DNA of 13,277 bases from Saprospiraceae bacterium (lineage in GTDB: Bacteria; Bacteroidota; Bacteroidia; Chitinophagales; Saprospiraceae): positions 1 through 13,277 of the forward strand of contig SLKL01000471.1 of NCBI GenBank assembly GCA_007134625.1. Direction: 5' to 3'. Both the position numbers and the translations under genes were made by a program. The stretch's first letter is position 1. Each line of letters opens with the position of its first letter. The notes beneath the pieces are model-generated. The model was not told where the DNA came from and made no database searches. It saw nothing but the letters and a program-made list of their open reading frames with translations. Positions 1-6,282 of this stretch are shown piece by piece.

Positions 1-83
1 TAATCTAGATAATTATGAGACTTGGGATAATTTTATATCTTTACAGCATTATACTTTTTCTTAACCAATCTCAATTTTAGCAT

Positions 84-1505
84 ATGAAGATATTTTACCT
101 AATTAGTACTTTGATTATTAGTTCATTTTCGCTAGTGTTTGCACAGGAAGTGATTACGATTGAACATCTGGAGTATCGGACTGCAGCCCAATTGGAAGCT
201 CAAATTGGAGTTCCAACTGACAATGGAGCTGATTTTTACAGGATGACCTATTTGGCAACGGGTTCTGACGGGCTTCCGGACACGGCTTCAGGGCTTATCG
301 TTATTCCTGATAGTGAATTAGACGATTATCCTTTAGTGGTTTATCATCATGGTACAGTACCTTCTCCTGATGTTGTACCGTCTAATTTGAATACTGATTT
401 TGCAGCTTATGCAGCTTTTGGGTCAAGAGGTTTTATGGTAATTGCACCAGACTTTCTTGGTCTTGGAACCTCAAGAGGATTTCATCCCTATGTCCACAGG
501 GCAACACAAGCCTCCGCCACCATCGAAATGATGGAAGCATTTTTTGAATGGCTAGAAAATGAAGATACAGAGTGGAATCAACAACTGTTTTTAACTGGAT
601 ATTCTCAGGGAGGGCATGCCGGGATGTCCACACATTGGGAATTGGAAGCAAATCACAGCGACAGGTTTGAGGTCACTGCTGCAGCCCACCTATCAGGTCC
701 GTACAGTATTTCCGGAGTTATGCTCGACAATATGTTTAGTGAAGAAAACTACTTAACCATTGGATATATCCCATATGTAGTTCTAGGATATCAGGAAGTA
801 TATGGAGATGTATATGAGGACTTAGAAGAAATTTTCAGACCTCAATTTATTAATGATATTGAAGCATTTCACAGAGGTGAAATTGATTTGGTTACCATGA
901 ACATTCGGATGCTTTTCACGCTGAACCTTATTTGTGGTTTTTGTACACATCCTGTACAAATGTTCAACCCTGACTTCGTTACTGACATGAATGCTGATCC
1001 AGACCATCCCGTAAGGGTAATCCTTAGGGACAACGACACCTACGGATGGGGACCGGTCGCTCCAACAAGACTATTCTATTGCAATGGTGACGATCAAGTA
1101 CCCTTTGGAAATTCTGTCCTTGCTGACTCCGTCATGAATGCTAATGGGGCTTTAGACCTTTCATCAGAGGACTTTGGAAATCTTGACCATGGGGCATGCG
1201 CTACACCGGCAGTGACTGCAGCTTATGATTTCTTCAGGTCATTTGTTGTTTCCTCAACAGAGCAATCATTTACCTCTAATGCAATACACCTTTTTCCTAA
1301 TCCATCGAATGGTTTGATTACTATTGAAGGATTAGAATTAGAGGAGAATAATAAAATTAAAGTTTTTGATATCAATGGAAGGTTGATGCACAAATCTGTT
1401 TTGAATTCTAATCAACTTGATTTATCTTCTCTCAATGCTGGTTTGTATTTTATTCAACTTACCAATAACAGACAATCCTTCTCTTCAAGACTTATCCTAA
1501 AATAG
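84..1505 (+). CDS. Secreted alpha/beta hydrolase (lipase/esterase-like) with T9SS type A C-terminal sorting domain
   Basis: A 473-residue exported serine hydrolase, probably an esterase or lipase-like enzyme; the substrate cannot be read from sequence. Residues 1-20 are a Sec signal peptide (MKIF start, hydrophobic core, cleavage likely after VFA at 20). The alpha/beta-hydrolase domain spans about 25-390. The nucleophile elbow GYSQGG places Ser174, the acid is probably Asp337 in NGDDQVPF, and the base is His369 in LDHGAC. An HHG motif at 88-90 fits an oxyanion-hole region. Residues about 400-473 form a Por/T9SS sorting domain (LFPNPSNG, then VFDINGRL, then LNAGLYFIQL), so the protein should cross the outer membrane by type IX secretion and be released or anchored at the surface. 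The ATG at 84 directly starts the signal peptide. The gene appears monocistronic and ends before a bidirectional terminator. Confidence 0.9.
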   Translation: MKIFYLISTLIISSFSLVFAQEVITIEHLEYRTAAQLEAQIGVPTDNGADFYRMTYLATGSDGLPDTASGLIVIPDSELDDYPLVVYHHGTVPSPDVVPSNLNTDFAAYAAFGSRGFMVIAPDFLGLGTSRGFHPYVHRATQASATIEMMEAFFEWLENEDTEWNQQLFLTGYSQGGHAGMSTHWELEANHSDRFEVTAAAHLSGPYSISGVMLDNMFSEENYLTIGYIPYVVLGYQEVYGDVYEDLEEIFRPQFINDIEAFHRGEIDLVTMNIRMLFTLNLICGFCTHPVQMFNPDFVTDMNADPDHPVRVILRDNDTYGWGPVAPTRLFYCNGDDQVPFGNSVLADSVMNANGALDLSSEDFGNLDHGACATPAVTAAYDFFRSFVVSSTEQSFTSNAIHLFPNPSNGLITIEGLELEENNKIKVFDINGRLMHKSVLNSNQLDLSSLNAGLYFIQLTNNRQSFSSRLILK

Positions 1506-1530
1506 TCGAGCTGCAGAAGTGAAATAAGAT

Positions 1531-1562
1531 AAAAAAAGGCGGTAAATTTTACCGCCTTTTTT
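1531..1562. terminator. Bidirectional rho-independent terminator between convergent genes
   Basis: A seven-base A run, a GC-rich inverted repeat (GGCGGTA, five-base loop, TACCGCC) and a T run lie between two converging genes. The hairpin is followed by a T run when read on either strand, so it can end transcription of the hydrolase (+) and of the lipoprotein (-), whose stop codon directly abuts it. Confidence 0.88.
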
Positions 1563-2081
1563 CTATCTTTCTTTCTCTATATTAATTTCATATTGCGTCC
1601 ATTGACCCTCAGCAGCTACATCGTGCGATAAAGAAAGCTGCACCGTATATAAACCGGGATCATTGAATCTTTCATTCCATCTGAATGGATCCTCCTCACC
1701 GCCAAAACCACTACGAACAAGGCGTTGTCCTTGTGGGTTAATAATGGTAATCATGCTTCTATCGTGTAGCGAGGTGATATTAAATGTTATTATTTCACCT
1801 CCTCCAAGGTCAAATTGATGTTGCCTGATATCTCTACCAATAAGGTGATTAGAATAGTTAATGCGGTCATTGTTATCAAATCTCAGGTATTCTGTGTCCA
1901 CATAAACCACACCGGGTTCACCCTGTGGTTCAAATGGTGGGTTCATAGGGTCAAATTCCTGTGATTCTTCGGCTGTTGTCTCTTCATCAAGGGCCTCATC
2001 ACTCAAACTACCATCGCCTCTACAAGAAGATAAAGCCAGTAAGCCTACAAACACAAACATTAAAAATTTCAAGCTTTTCAT
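1563..2081 (-). CDS. Small lipoprotein with acidic linker and PPC-like beta domain
   Basis: A 172-residue predicted lipoprotein of unknown function. The first 20 residues form a lipoprotein signal peptide with lipobox LSSC, making Cys20 the lipidated residue. Residues 21-50 are acidic and low-complexity (many D/E, then a proline-rich stretch), a likely flexible tether. Residues about 60-170 look all-beta. The pattern ITIINPQGQRLV followed by PGLYTVQLSLS resembles pre-peptidase C-terminal (PPC)-type domains, which often accompany secreted enzymes, but this is a weak resemblance and not a firm family call. No catalytic motif is visible. The gene stands alone, with a TATCTTTG promoter box upstream and a shared terminator directly after its stop. 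It is probably envelope-anchored. Confidence 0.75.
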   Translation of the reverse strand: MKSLKFLMFVFVGLLALSSCRGDGSLSDEALDEETTAEESQEFDPMNPPFEPQGEPGVVYVDTEYLRFDNNDRINYSNHLIGRDIRQHQFDLGGGEIITFNITSLHDRSMITIINPQGQRLVRSGFGGEEDPFRWNERFNDPGLYTVQLSLSHDVAAEGQWTQYEINIEKER

Positions 2082-2110
2082 GATATCAGATATTTTTTGA
2101 TTTTAAAACG

Positions 2111-2118
2111 CAAAGATA
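2111..2118 (-). promoter_or_regulatory. Bacteroidota-type -7 promoter box for the lipoprotein gene
   Basis: Read on the minus strand this is TATCTTTG, an exact match to TAnnTTTG, 29 bases upstream of the lipoprotein ATG. No good -33 TTG is seen at the usual distance, so the call rests on the -7 box and position alone. Confidence 0.5.
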
Positions 2119-2164
2119 GTAAATATGCAAATGTTAGCTAATTTCTTATCAGTCCTTTATTTAC

Positions 2165-3358
2165 TCAATTTCCTCTTGCTACAGTAACCAGTTTTATCAA
2201 TCCAAGGGCTACAAGGCAAATTAAAATTGATAAATATCCAAGCTTATCATAATTTACAAATATCTCATCAGCTCCATCTGTGAAAACTATTAGTCCACTA
2301 AAAAATCCGGCAAAAGCTATGGCTAACTGTTGAACGGAAGACTTCAAGCTCATAAATGCACCTCTTGTCTCAGGAGGAGCAGCTGCTGTAATAATGGTCT
2401 GTGGACCAATCATTCTGCCGCTACCTAAAACATAAAACATGGCAATGACAAATAAACCATATACAAAAGTAGTGGTGGACATCTGCGTAAGGAGAATAAC
2501 CGGCAGAAAAGAAAGTATCATAAATATAACACCCGATCGCAATGAACCTATTCGGTCAGTAATCTTACCAATGATGGGAGTTGAGAAAATAGTTAAAAAA
2601 CCACCTGCAAAATAGAGGTAGGAAATCTCCGTCATTGAAAAGCCAACATTCCTGATCATAAAAGGTGCAATAAAGGGAATAATCAAAAAGTGGCCCAGTA
2701 TTAAGACAAAAGCAGCAACCAAAGCTTTTATTTGATTGGCAGAAGCAATGATCTGTTTAATGGGCTCAAATAATTTTTGCAATTTATATTCTTCAGATTG
2801 CACCTCCAGAGGGGGGAATTTTATCAGAATTAAAATGGTAAAAATCATACCCATCAAGCCCACAAATAAAAAAGTTACTCTCCAACTCAACCAATCTGCA
2901 ATCAGGAGCCCAACCGGAACGCCCAATGCTGCAGCAGCAGAAAACCCGGCCATTAATAATCCGATAGCGGCTCCCCTTTCTTTAAAAGAGTAAAGATCAC
3001 TTACAATGGCTAATGCTACTGCACTTAATAAGCCCCCGAATGCACCTGCCAGAAAGCGAAGTAATAATAATTGTTCGTAACTACCAACTAAGCTACAACC
3101 GCTGGCTGCTATCCAAAATGCCGTGAAAAGAAAGAGCAAAGTCGTTTTTCGATTAAATCTGTCCATAAGAAAAACGGCAGCAAGACCGGAAAGAAAAGCT
3201 GCTATTGCATAAGCGGTAATCAGATGACTGAACTGAAAAGCCGAAATATCGAACTCACGCATGAGCTCGTCACCCAGAGGCATCAATACCATGGTGAACA
3301 TGATGTGGGTAAAATTCACCCCTGCTAAAACATATACGACCAACTTTTTTGCCTCCAT
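2165..3358 (-). CDS. MFS transporter, drug/metabolite efflux type (DHA1/AraJ-like)
   Basis: A 397-residue inner-membrane transporter of the major facilitator superfamily, a normal length for a 12-helix member. Hydrophobic segments run through the whole protein, with a more polar central loop at about 180-205 dividing two six-helix halves. The MFS motif A between helices 2 and 3 is degenerate but visible (FLMDRFNRK at 63-71). Its counterpart in the second half is GKITDRIG at 264-271. A motif-C-like stretch (GFSAAAALGVPVG, 138-150) in helix 5 is typical of proton-coupled antiporters, so efflux of drugs, sugars or small metabolites is likely; the substrate cannot be predicted. The start ATG at 3358 gives MEAKKLVVYV, directly entering helix 1. 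The gene is transcribed alone, with a TATTTTTG box 27 bases upstream. Confidence 0.88.
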   Translation of the reverse strand: MEAKKLVVYVLAGVNFTHIMFTMVLMPLGDELMREFDISAFQFSHLITAYAIAAFLSGLAAVFLMDRFNRKTTLLFLFTAFWIAASGCSLVGSYEQLLLLRFLAGAFGGLLSAVALAIVSDLYSFKERGAAIGLLMAGFSAAAALGVPVGLLIADWLSWRVTFLFVGLMGMIFTILILIKFPPLEVQSEEYKLQKLFEPIKQIIASANQIKALVAAFVLILGHFLIIPFIAPFMIRNVGFSMTEISYLYFAGGFLTIFSTPIIGKITDRIGSLRSGVIFMILSFLPVILLTQMSTTTFVYGLFVIAMFYVLGSGRMIGPQTIITAAAPPETRGAFMSLKSSVQQLAIAFAGFFSGLIVFTDGADEIFVNYDKLGYLSILICLVALGLIKLVTVARGN

Positions 3359-3385
3359 TAATCAAAATTCATAGTCTCCGGGTAT

Positions 3386-3393
3386 CAAAAATA
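3386..3393 (-). promoter_or_regulatory. Bacteroidota-type -7 promoter box for the MFS gene
   Basis: On the minus strand this reads TATTTTTG (TAnnTTTG), 27 bases before the transporter ATG. A -33 TTG was not found at 19-21 bases, so the assignment is moderate. Confidence 0.45.
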
Positions 3394-3420
3394 TATTAGC
3401 CGGAAAGGATAGTATAGGAG

Positions 3421-3464
3421 TTTATAAAGTTATTAAAGTTTGTAAAGTTCAAAAGTTCTTAAAG
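3421..3464. repeat. Short degenerate tandem repeat, about five 9-bp units
   Basis: Five head-to-tail units of consensus TTnnTAAAG: TTTATAAAG, TTATTAAAG, TTTGTAAAG, TTCAAAAG (one base short) and TTCTTAAAG. It lies upstream of the MFS promoter box. It may be a slippage-derived AT repeat or a protein-binding array; the sequence does not decide between them. Confidence 0.7.
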
Positions 3465-3479
3465 TTATTCCCTTAGATG

Positions 3480-3504
3480 TGTTGAGCATTTCGAATGCTC
3501 AATA
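3480..3504. repeat. Perfect stem-loop (9-bp stem, TCG loop)
   Basis: TTGAGCATT at 3482-3490 pairs perfectly with AATGCTCAA at 3494-3502 around a TCG loop. One G-T and one T-A outer pair extend it to 11. No T run follows on either strand, so it is not a typical intrinsic terminator. It could be a palindromic repeat element or a binding site. Confidence 0.65.
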
Positions 3505-3663
3505 ACCTCCTGCCGAACTAATTGCAGCAGTAGCAGAGTCAAAGGGTTTCAAAAGATTAATAACGAAGCTGAAAGGTATTTTAAACTTGACTTGTCAGGT
3601 TGGGTTAACTAATGAGAGTGATCAGGGAGCAACCTTTACGTTTTCATTTCTAGCAAAATAATT

Positions 3664-3669
3664 ATAGCT
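3664..3669 (+). repeat. Left target-site duplication, ATAGCT
   Basis: ATAGCT directly abuts the left terminal inverted repeat and recurs in the same orientation directly after the right one at 3926-3931, as expected from a 6-bp duplication made on insertion. Confidence 0.75.
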
Positions 3670-3752
3670 GAGTCCACTCCGAAAACCCCTTTCTATTACA
3701 AATTGCTGCAAAATCCAATATCTTCGTCATCAGGGAAAATCTTTCCTCAGCG

Positions 3753-3772
3753 TCTCGTCTTTTGGGACGAGA
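3753..3772. repeat. Stem-loop inside the MITE-like element
   Basis: TCTCGTC (3753-3759) and GACGAGA (3766-3772) form a perfect 7-bp stem around a six-base loop. It lies in the GC-rich core of the element. Confidence 0.7.
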
Positions 3773-3817
3773 TGGCTACGTCTGCGGGCCACCCTCCCGC
3801 TTTGCGGTTCTCTCTCT

Positions 3818-3838
3818 TGGAGGTCTCCCAGACCTCCA
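3818..3838. repeat. Strong stem-loop inside the MITE-like element
   Basis: TGGAGGTCT (3818-3826), loop CCC, AGACCTCCA (3830-3838): a perfect 9-bp stem with a three-base loop, the strongest structure in the element. A smaller hairpin, CCGC TTT GCGG, lies at 3797-3807. Confidence 0.75.
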
Positions 3839-3925
3839 CCTTTCAGGATCGTTCGTTCACCCCTCTTCCTCGATCTTGAATTTTTCGCTCATTTTCATGA
3901 CGAAAAGGGTTTTCGGAGTGGACTC

Positions 3926-3931
3926 ATAGCT
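3926..3931 (+). repeat. Right target-site duplication, ATAGCT
   Basis: Same 6 bp as at 3664-3669, directly following the right terminal inverted repeat. Confidence 0.75.
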
Positions 3932-4008
3932 GACTTTTAATAAAATCTACTCTAAGTCAGATATGACTAATGAGTAAATAAATGAATATTTTTCTTTCTT
4001 ATTATCAC

Positions 4009-4016
4009 TACCTTTG
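4009..4016 (+). promoter_or_regulatory. Bacteroidota-type -7 promoter box for the M20 amidohydrolase
   Basis: TACCTTTG matches TAnnTTTG exactly and lies 12 bases before the chosen ATG, implying a leader of only about 9-10 bases. The box overlaps an alternative TTG codon (4014), which argues against translation from that TTG. No clear -33 TTG is visible. Confidence 0.5.
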
Positions 4017-4028
4017 TTGAAAAAAGAA

Positions 4029-5168
4029 ATGAAAATTGATCTTGAACGGATTATAAGTCTCAGACAGAAACTACACTCTATCGCAGAGTTGTCGGGAGAA
4101 GAAGTAGAGACATCAAAATTGATTTACAGTTTTTTGGAAGAGCAGAAACCTTCCCAACTACTAAAGCTGAATAAAAATGGGCTTTTAGCAATATACGAAG
4201 GGCAAAATGAGGGGCCTTCAATCTTAATAAGAGCAGATATTGATGCTTTGCCGATTGATGAAGAAAATGACATTGAGTACAAGTCAAAAAATAATGGGGT
4301 AAGTCATAAATGCGGGCATGACGGGCACTCTGCTATTCTTTGCTCCCTTGCTATGGAACTTCATCTGAATCCGATAAAAAAAGGACGGGCATTACTACTT
4401 TTTCAACCTGCTGAAGAAACAGGGGAAGGTGCACAATGGATGTTAGATGACCCTCAGCTTTCAGAACAAAAAATAGACATGGCTTTTGCTTTGCATAACC
4501 TGCCCGGTTATCCAAAGAATGAAATTGTGTATCGGACCGGAAGTTTTAGTTGTGGTGTAATTAGCATCATTGTAAGTTTAAAGGGAAAAACAGCGCATGC
4601 AGGACAACCTCAAAGTGGAATTAATCCTGCTGGCTTAATTAGCAAAATTATTGCTAAGGGTGCTGAATTAACTAATGAAGTGATAGAGGATGATAATTAT
4701 TGTCTTATAACGCCCATATTCGGGAAATTTGGCACTAAGGCATATGGTACGGCAGCCGGAAAGGGAGAAGTTCATTTTACCATCAGGGCTAAAAGGACGG
4801 TTATTTTGCGGGAATTGCTGGAAACCTTCGAGACCTTTATAAAAAAGGAAGCGGAGAAAGATGGTTTAAAATGTAAAATAGAACGATTGCAGGAGTTTCT
4901 TTCTACAAACAATGATGAAGCCTCTGTAAATTTATTAAAAGAAGCTGCTGACAGGGCCGGCTTAAATAAACAGGAAAGAATGTATCCCTTTAGATGGGGC
5001 GAGGATTTTGGACGAATTGTCAGAAAATATTCGGGTGCATTGTTTGGTCTTGGTGCCGGGAAAAACATGCCCGAACTTCACAATCAGGATTATGATTTTC
5101 CCGATGAAATCATAGGTGCCGGTAAAGATATTTTTAATGAGATTTTAAATGTTTCAAAGATGCGATAG
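4029..5168 (+). CDS. M20D family amidohydrolase / metallopeptidase (hippurate or N-acyl-amino-acid hydrolase-like)
   Basis: A 379-residue cytosolic metal-dependent hydrolase of peptidase family M20, subfamily D (IAA-amino acid hydrolase, hippurate hydrolase and N-acetyldiaminopimelate deacetylase relatives). These cleave amide bonds of N-acylated amino acids. Visible motifs are RADIDALPI (68-76), CGHDGH with ligands Cys95 and His97, QPAEE with catalytic Glu129 and ligand Glu130, His156 in ALHN, and a final ligand His351 in PELHNQDYDFP. Residues about 170-280 are the lid/dimerisation domain, with the family hallmark GKTAHAGQP near its start. No signal peptide is seen. I chose ATG 4029; an upstream TTG at 4014 sits inside the promoter box. 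The true substrate is undetermined. It stands apart from its neighbours, about 90 bases before the toxin-antitoxin start. Confidence 0.9.
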   Translation: MKIDLERIISLRQKLHSIAELSGEEVETSKLIYSFLEEQKPSQLLKLNKNGLLAIYEGQNEGPSILIRADIDALPIDEENDIEYKSKNNGVSHKCGHDGHSAILCSLAMELHLNPIKKGRALLLFQPAEETGEGAQWMLDDPQLSEQKIDMAFALHNLPGYPKNEIVYRTGSFSCGVISIIVSLKGKTAHAGQPQSGINPAGLISKIIAKGAELTNEVIEDDNYCLITPIFGKFGTKAYGTAAGKGEVHFTIRAKRTVILRELLETFETFIKKEAEKDGLKCKIERLQEFLSTNNDEASVNLLKEAADRAGLNKQERMYPFRWGEDFGRIVRKYSGALFGLGAGKNMPELHNQDYDFPDEIIGAGKDIFNEILNVSKMR

Positions 5169-5197
5169 GGAAAAATTGGAAAAACTTTGAAAAAAAC

Positions 5198-5228
5198 TTG
5201 TTAGACCAGGACAAATGTCGTAAATTTG
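5198..5228 (+). promoter_or_regulatory. Promoter of the Xre-RES operon (-33 TTG and -7 TAAATTTG) with candidate operator
   Basis: TTG at 5198-5200 and TAAATTTG at 5221-5228 are separated by 20 bases, a good Bacteroidota -33/-7 pair. Between them lies the palindrome GACA-AA-TGTC (5210-5219). A wider pair GACC (5204-5207) and GGTC (5229-5232) brackets it. Antitoxins of this family usually repress their own operon, so these palindromes are candidate operators; that is inference. The promoter also shows that the long open frame beginning at TTG 5198 cannot be the true start. Confidence 0.6.
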
Positions 5229-5260
5229 GGGTCAAATGTTTTTATTTAAAAGAGATGGTT

Positions 5261-5764
5261 ATGTACAAATGGGAAGACAGTATTGAAAATCGTACTTTAA
5301 ACGAAGCTATGGTGAGCTACATTAAGCAATCACCGGGTATTTTTTATTCTGATGCAAAGAGACGTATCAGTTACAGGGACTTTTTGTCTGACAAGATGCT
5401 CATTATTTTAGCCATTAGATCCGGTATTCCATTTTCTTTTTTTGAGGCTATATTTAATTTTGCTCCATTTTCTGAGAGTGACTGGGCAGATTTCCTGGAT
5501 GTTTCCACCAAGTCTTTGCAGCGCTATAAGGCTTCAGCAGACCATCGTTTTAAGCCTATTCATTCAGAGAAGATAATAGAGATTGCTGAGGTTACTCAGA
5601 TGGGAGTTGATGTTTTTGGCGATATGGAGAAGTTCCGATTGTGGTTGGATACACCGAATTTTGCTTTAGGCAATCTAAAGCCTTTTGATCTACTAAAGGA
5701 TTCATACGGAAAAGAGATGGTGCTTAGTGAGTTGGTAAGGATAGATCACGGGATTCTGGCTTAG
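5261..5764 (+). CDS. Antitoxin of RES toxin pair, Xre/MbcA/ParS family (DUF2384 toxin-binding domain)
   Basis: A 167-residue antitoxin that should neutralise the RES toxin encoded one base downstream and repress the shared promoter. The N-terminal half holds an Xre-like helix-turn-helix, best seen at about 70-91 (SESDWADFLDVSTKSLQRYK). The C-terminal half, about 115-167, is the MbcA/ParS toxin-binding domain: VFGD, then WLDTPNFALGNLKPFDLL, then a conserved end with LVRIDHGILA. The frame is open further upstream to TTG 5198, but a promoter lies there. ATG 5261 has AGAG six bases before it; ATG 5255 is an equally in-frame alternative that adds two residues. Family length is usually about 120-160, so this fits. 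Confidence 0.87.
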   Translation: MYKWEDSIENRTLNEAMVSYIKQSPGIFYSDAKRRISYRDFLSDKMLIILAIRSGIPFSFFEAIFNFAPFSESDWADFLDVSTKSLQRYKASADHRFKPIHSEKIIEIAEVTQMGVDVFGDMEKFRLWLDTPNFALGNLKPFDLLKDSYGKEMVLSELVRIDHGILA

Positions 5765-5765
5765 G

Positions 5766-6230
5766 ATGGAGGTTTACAGATTGGTGCGTAAAAAGTACGC
5801 TTTACCACTTTCAGGAAAAGGAGCTGCCTTAAAAGGCGGGAGGTGGAATTCTCCGGGATTTGAGTTAATTTATACTGCTGAAAACAGGTCTTTAGCAATG
5901 GCCGAAGTTGCTGTGCACTTAACTTTAGGTACTATACCCTCTGATTATTTGATGCTAACTATTTTCATTCCTGATGATTTACCTTATTCAAAGATTTTTG
6001 ATTCGGATTTAGCGGATGGTTGGAAAGATTTTCCTCACCCTGCTTTTACTCAGAAGATTGGGGATAGATTTATTATAGAAGCTTCACATTGTTTACTTTT
6101 CACACCGTCCGCCATAACTCAGGGAGATTATAATGTATTAATCAATCCCAATCACCAAGGCTTCAAAAGGGTTTCGGTAGTCAAATCAGAGCCTTTTCCA
6201 ATGAATAAACGGGTTTTTAAGATTAAATAA
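5766..6230 (+). CDS. RES domain toxin (NAD+-targeting, ParT/MbcT-like)
   Basis: A 154-residue RES-family toxin. Characterised RES toxins have an ADP-ribosyltransferase-like fold and either degrade NAD+ (MbcT, other Xre-RES systems) or ADP-ribosylate a target such as Prs (ParT). The family residues are visible: Arg26 in GGRWNSPG, Tyr36 in IYTAEN, Glu47 in AMAEVAVH, and Ser115 in FTPSAI. The end of the protein keeps the usual DYNVLINPNH pattern with a final basic tail. The gene begins one base after the antitoxin stop, so translation is probably coupled. All active-site residues appear intact, so the toxin is likely functional. The exact reaction cannot be settled from sequence. Confidence 0.9.
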   Translation: MEVYRLVRKKYALPLSGKGAALKGGRWNSPGFELIYTAENRSLAMAEVAVHLTLGTIPSDYLMLTIFIPDDLPYSKIFDSDLADGWKDFPHPAFTQKIGDRFIIEASHCLLFTPSAITQGDYNVLINPNHQGFKRVSVVKSEPFPMNKRVFKIK

Positions 6231-6282
6231 CCAAGAAATCACCTTGACAAAAGCTCCTGTTTCAGGTATTGTAATTCAAACA

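Larger units (their letters stand above)
3670..3925. mobile_element. MITE-like non-autonomous element, 256 bp, 19-bp perfect terminal inverted repeats
   Basis: The left end GAGTCCACTCCGAAAACCC (3670-3688) is repeated exactly in inverted orientation at 3907-3925. After one mismatch the next four bases also match, giving 23 of 24. Both ends are flanked by the same 6 bp, ATAGCT. There is no room for a transposase and no ORF above about 26 codons that looks real, so it must be mobilised in trans or be an internal-deletion relic of an insertion sequence. The central part (about 3750-3860) is clearly GC-richer than the host DNA and holds three perfect stem-loops. I cannot name the IS family; a 6-bp duplication fits only some families. 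Confidence 0.85.
3394..4008. other. Long intergenic region with repeats and a MITE-like insertion, no credible gene
   Basis: The space between the divergent MFS and M20 genes has no convincing ORF on either strand. In order it holds a five-unit TTnnTAAAG tandem repeat, a perfect stem-loop, about 160 bases in which I recognise nothing, and a 256-bp element with terminal inverted repeats flanked by a 6-bp direct repeat. The last 80 bases are AT-rich and lead to the M20 promoter. Confidence 0.7.

Noticed and set aside
22..59. Promoter for the secreted hydrolase (TATCTTTA or TACTTTTT with TTG at 22)
   Set aside because: Neither box matches TAnnTTTG exactly, and the TTG spacing (11 or 27 bases) is wrong, so I do not call it.
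2736..2993. 85-codon plus-strand frame inside the MFS gene
   Set aside because: It is antisense to transmembrane-coding sequence; its composition is simply the complement of the transporter helices.
3662..3730. 22-codon minus-strand frame (MTKILDFAAIC...) running through the left end of the MITE-like element
   Set aside because: Very short, crosses the element boundary into flanking DNA and shows no domain; it is probably chance reading of the terminal repeat.
5198..5260. N-terminal extension of the antitoxin from TTG 5198
   Set aside because: This stretch contains the -33 TTG and -7 TAAATTTG promoter pair, so it is upstream of the transcript start; family homology begins after 5261.
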